Positions 16,094-18,816 of a stretch of 18,816 bases of DNA are shown one piece after another. The stretch covers positions 1 to 18,816 of the forward strand of contig JALLAZ010000339.1 in NCBI GenBank assembly GCA_036939755.1. The letters are read 5' to 3'. How positions within the stretch are numbered: position 1 is the first letter of the stretch; each line of letters opens with the position of its first letter. Both the position numbers and the translations under genes were made by a program. The DNA is from Stephanodiscus triporus. Its lineage: Eukaryota > Bacillariophyta > Thalassiosirophyceae > Thalassiosirales > Thalassiosiraceae. Under the pieces are notes generated by a model that saw only the letters and a list, made by a program, of their open reading frames with translations, was not told the origin of the DNA and searched no databases.

Positions 16094-16178
16094 CCTTGCA
16101 TTTGCTAATCATTTGTAAGCAAAAAACCTTGCTTACATTCGCTTTGTAAGTTTTCTTGCTTACGAATGATTTGCAAGG
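16094..16178. repeat. foldback element, 85 bp
   Basis: Ends are CCTTGCA (16094-16100) and TGCAAGG (16172-16178). Inside, AATCATTTGTAAGCAA (16107-16122) faces TTGCTTACGAATGATT (16156-16171), a 16-bp inverted pair with one mismatch. The whole can fold into one hairpin with a small bulge. Confidence 0.7.
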
Positions 16179-16210
16179 TGCCTACGTAGGAATATGTAAA
16201 AAATATACTG

Positions 16211-16291
16211 TTACGAATCATTCGTAAGAAAAGCTTGCTTAGCAAATAAAAGCAAGAAAATTTTGCTTACATTTGCTTAGCAAGCAAGCTT
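16211..16291. repeat. second foldback cluster
   Basis: TTACGAATCATTCGTAA (16211-16227) is a near-perfect palindrome sharing the AATCATTCGTAAG word with the preceding foldback. AAGCTTGCTTAGCAAAT (16231-16247) faces ATTTGCTTAGCAAGCAAGCTT (16271-16291) with a four-base insertion. AT-rich and noncoding. Confidence 0.65.
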
Positions 16292-16976
16292 TACTTAGGC
16301 GAGATCAAAATTTGATTGCATTGAAACACCAAATGTTTCATGACTGGTAAATTGTCATTTTTTTCGATGAACTCCGCCAGCAAGCAGACCGTCACACAAA
16401 AACCCACATCGCACATCACAACAACCACAACCATCACAGAAGTGGTGATGACGACACAAAGCCAAGCCGAGGGAGCCAACCTCAACCATCAACGGGAGTG
16501 ATGGCAAAGGCGGCTGGTGGCTGACAACGAGAGGGTCTGATGGCAGCGGTCATTGATTGGCGGCAGAAGCGGGTGGCAGGCGGTGACGAGAGCGTCAACG
16601 GTCGCACAATGGCGGACGACGGAGGTGCGCGGGGGGCAACAGACGACAGCCTGCGCGGAAAACAACAACCAACCATCTACCTACTTCACGGGAGCGGTGG
16701 CGGTGGGCAGCGACTAGCGAAGAGAGCGCCACGGGGTAATGATTGGAGATTGGTGACGAAAGCGGGCGTCAGAGGTCGTGGAGAGGACGGGCCAATCGCA
16801 ACCGTGTGGGGCCGTCTTGGAGGGAGGGGGGGGGATCGAGGAAGATGACGCGACCACACGGGTGCTTGGTTTAATTGGCACATCGCTCTGGAAAATTGAC
16901 GAGGACGAGAGCGCTTCTCTCTTGTCATAAGACAACACAAGAGCCTGCTCTTATTACACCTATTGTTGTGTGTAAA
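16292..16976. other. spacer, no gene supported
   Basis: An AT-rich start and then GC-rich sequence from 16440 to 16860. One plus frame (16540-16848) is Gly/Arg-rich and unsupported. Two blurred copies of a GATTGG...GTGACGA(G/A)AGCG...GTC pattern (about 16540-16605 and 16738-16790) hint at an old local duplication. Confidence 0.4.
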
Positions 16977-17273
16977 TAAGACTGGTAAACCTAAAACGTG
17001 ACATTGAGTGTTTAGGCGGGAGCGTTTGACGGACGAAGAAGTTTGGCGAGGGCTTGATGTTCCCCAACGGATTTGAGTACAGTAACTACTCGTAGCATAT
17101 AAGTGCCAAGTATCATNAATGAGTCGGGCAACACAACGGAATTGTCCATTTTTGCAGAAAATCATTCGTAGCAAAGATTTTTACAAATTGCCGCAACCTT
17201 TCACGGTCTGTCCGGTTTTATTTTTTGCTCCCGCCAAAACACTCAATGTCACGTTTTAACTTTACCAGTCTTA
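16977..17273. mobile_element. MITE-like element with 47-bp terminal inverted repeats
   Basis: Left arm 16977-17023 and right arm 17227-17273 are reverse complements over 47 bp with three differences. The arms begin TAAGACTGGTAAA and end GGCGGGAGC. The 297-bp element has no credible coding frame, as expected of a non-autonomous DNA transposon. An ambiguous base is at 17117. I see no clear target-site duplication, so exact ends may shift by a few bases. It also holds AATCATTCGTAGCAAAG (17160-17176), close to the foldback word at 16107. Confidence 0.8.
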
Positions 17274-18000
17274 TATTATCTAAAATCCCAAAACGAACCT
17301 ATCCATCCCCAACCACGCCGCCGACTTGGCAATGATGATGGGGAAAGAGGGCGGCAAGACTGAAGATCTACGACGTCGGATCGTCGTCGTTTCGATCGAT
17401 CGACATCTCCCCTCCTCCCACGATGAGAGTCGTCGTCACGACTGATGGATCCACCGTTGTCTTGCCCTACGGTTGGGTGACAATGTTCCGCCGCCATTGT
17501 TGTCCAACACAACTCCCGGATATTTTTCTGGCATTCAGGCTGTGTCGTCACGAGAGTCTAATACCTTCTGCCGGGACGGACTCCAGTCAGCCCTGTCATC
17601 AAGAACGTCCAGGGTCCGAGATGAGTCCTTCCTCAGGTATGACGGCCACCTGCTCCCCCCACAACCCCTGCCGAGTCGCGTGCACGCGTTGTGGGATCTG
17701 ACAAGACAATCCGGCGACTCGAACCTGCCCTCGTGATCCTTCGCCTCCACAAGTGCTGCCTCCGCGATCGCGCCTCCATCGTAATCCCAGCATTTACAAT
17801 TCGACTAGAGGACGCTGTCCAATGCATCGTAGAGAAGCAGGAGCAATGCCATCACAACGTTTTCGAAGTCACCAACACAAAAAGGGGGAATTTAATTTAG
17901 CTCACAGTGCGTCTTCGAAAGCTTGGTCTCATTGTTTTGCTTGCTTCTCGCGCACGTGTCTGCTTTTTTACTGTATTATTATGTTACACTATTTTACAAT
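17274..18000. other. spacer, no gene supported
   Basis: Several 60-90-codon frames overlap on both strands over 17276-17750 with no recognisable domain and none favoured by composition. From 17890 the sequence turns AT-rich toward the palindromic array. A degraded mobile element or UTR sequence is possible. Confidence 0.35.
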
Positions 18001-18128
18001 ACACTTTTGTGTATTCGATTACACATATGTGTAATCAATTACACATATGTGTAATCGATTACACATTTGTGTAATCGATTAAGTACACATTTGTGTAATC
18101 GATTACCCTACACATTTGTGTAATCGAT
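18001..18128. repeat. six-copy array of a 20-bp palindromic unit
   Basis: Units start at 18001, 18021, 18041, 18061, 18085 and 18110. The consensus is ACACATWTGTGTAATCGATT. The first four are exactly head to tail; AAGT and ACCCT separate the last two, and the last unit lacks its final T. Each unit carries the palindrome ACACATATGTGT (or a near form), and each junction gives GTGTAATCGATTACAC, also palindromic. The array can fold in many registers. Confidence 0.9.
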
Positions 18129-18816
18129 GTGGTTTCGGAGGGAAACTAGTTCAACGGCGCTACATACGTAGCAGTATGTAGGGTGAAATCGGCAATTACA
18201 AGGAAGTGAGTGGTCACGCCAAAAAAAGTGGGGCTGCCCTGTATATTCCCCCCTTTTTGGTGCCCAATCCAGTGTCTTCCAGTACTCATGAATTGCATAA
18301 AATTTTACTGTCACAACAAGTACGAATCTACATACGAGAGTAACATTTTTAGGCGGGAAGGAACAATTTTGTGGTCACCCTCACACACAGCACCAAGATG
18401 AGCCACCACCGCCAAACCCCCAGCGGCTTTGCCCTTCCTTGCCATGGCAACAACTGCCATGGGCCCAAATCACAGCGCAGCACCTCCCCATAAGCCCTGT
18501 GCAGGTGCTAGGGGGCGCGGCTTGTTATCACCACTCTCCTCCCCCTTGTTTTGGGCGCCAAAAAGGACCCATTGAAAAATTGAGAGATGGGCGGGGCCAT
18601 GACCTTAGATGGCCGCCATTTTGTCTATAGACACAACAACCAACTGAATGTCGGCTGTAATGGGGGGGGCAATGATGATGAGATGCGACTGAGGCAGAAC
18701 GCATGGGGGGACTTTTTCTGTTGTTTGGGGTGGCGAATGGGGCAACAAAAAAGAGAGAGAAAGGGACCGGGCCTTGGCCTTAAGCGGCCGCCGTTAGCTG
18801 ACCCAATGCAACAACC
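18129..18816. other. spacer to right edge, no gene supported
   Basis: The sequence includes an inverted repeat CTACATAC-N6-GTATGTAG (18160-18181) and a perfect 12-bp palindrome TTGCCATGGCAA (18439-18450). Two related words, CTTAGATGGCCGCCATT (18603-18619) and CTTAAGCGGCCGCCGTT (18779-18795), could be a repeat or a factor site. Short G-runs occur after 18660. No open frame is convincing. Confidence 0.4.

Noticed and set aside
17276..17750. Several 70-90-codon frames on both strands
   Set aside because: Mutually overlapping, no motif, no preferred composition, and no plausible splice extension seen.
18001..18128. Repeat array as a CRISPR
   Set aside because: Units are contiguous or separated by only 4-5 bases, so there are no spacers, and the context is eukaryotic with no cas genes.
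1..18816. tRNA or rRNA genes
   Set aside because: A scan by eye for the GGTTCRANNCC T-loop pattern and rRNA words found no convincing candidate on either strand.

Overview
The window looks like nuclear DNA of a diatom, most likely a centric, Thalassiosirales-type species. Three things point there. Several predicted proteins carry bipartite plastid presequences of the diatom (secondary plastid) type, with a signal peptide followed by an ASAFAP-like cleavage site; the clearest is A24|FAPASP in the pentapeptide-repeat protein. Introns are short (about 90-230 nt) with GT-AG borders. Genes are dense and there is a BspA-type leucine-rich repeat gene. The species assignment is inference. Gene models were built by hand from reading frames, splice signals and remembered family motifs; no database was searched.

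Layout, left to right: (1) 1-229, minus, 5' end of a BspA-type leucine-rich-repeat gene cut by the window edge. (2) 230-1351, mostly unassigned, with one orphan reading frame at 985-1224. (3) 1352-3199, minus, a two-exon CLC chloride channel/transporter. (4) 3633-5450, plus, three-exon mitochondrial cysteine desulfurase NFS1, divergent from CLC. (5) 5803-6767, minus, a UBA-domain protein with a possible papain-like Cys/His pair and a frame discontinuity. It is bracketed by direct copies of its own 3' coding segment, which suggests a collapsed tandem duplication. (6) 7147-8949, plus, intronless LON-substrate-domain protein with a predicted plastid presequence. (7) 9148-9660, minus, small predicted thylakoid-lumen protein. 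(8) 9893-11310, plus, six-exon pentapeptide-repeat thylakoid-lumen protein, divergent from (7) across 232 bp. (9) 11959-13356, plus, two-exon protein of unknown function with a repeated FTGK...Y..GD motif around a hydrophobic segment. (10) 13664-15285, minus, CDC123 (eIF2-assembly ATP-grasp chaperone) with acidic and glycine expansions. (11) 15286-18816, a gene-poor tail with low-complexity tracts, a G-rich tract, a foldback cluster (16094-16291), a MITE-like element with 47-bp terminal inverted repeats (16977-17273), and a six-copy array of a 20-bp palindromic unit (18001-18128).

Functionally, the window mixes housekeeping genes (Fe-S cluster assembly, eIF2 biogenesis) with three or four predicted plastid proteins. 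The best functional coupling is the divergent pair of lumen proteins (7) and (8), which share an intergenic region holding a perfect 9-bp inverted repeat. There is no sign of a prokaryote-like operon, CRISPR array, rRNA or tRNA. The least-described items are the UBA/Cys-His protein, the FTGK protein, the small lumen protein and the repeat structures in the right-hand tail.
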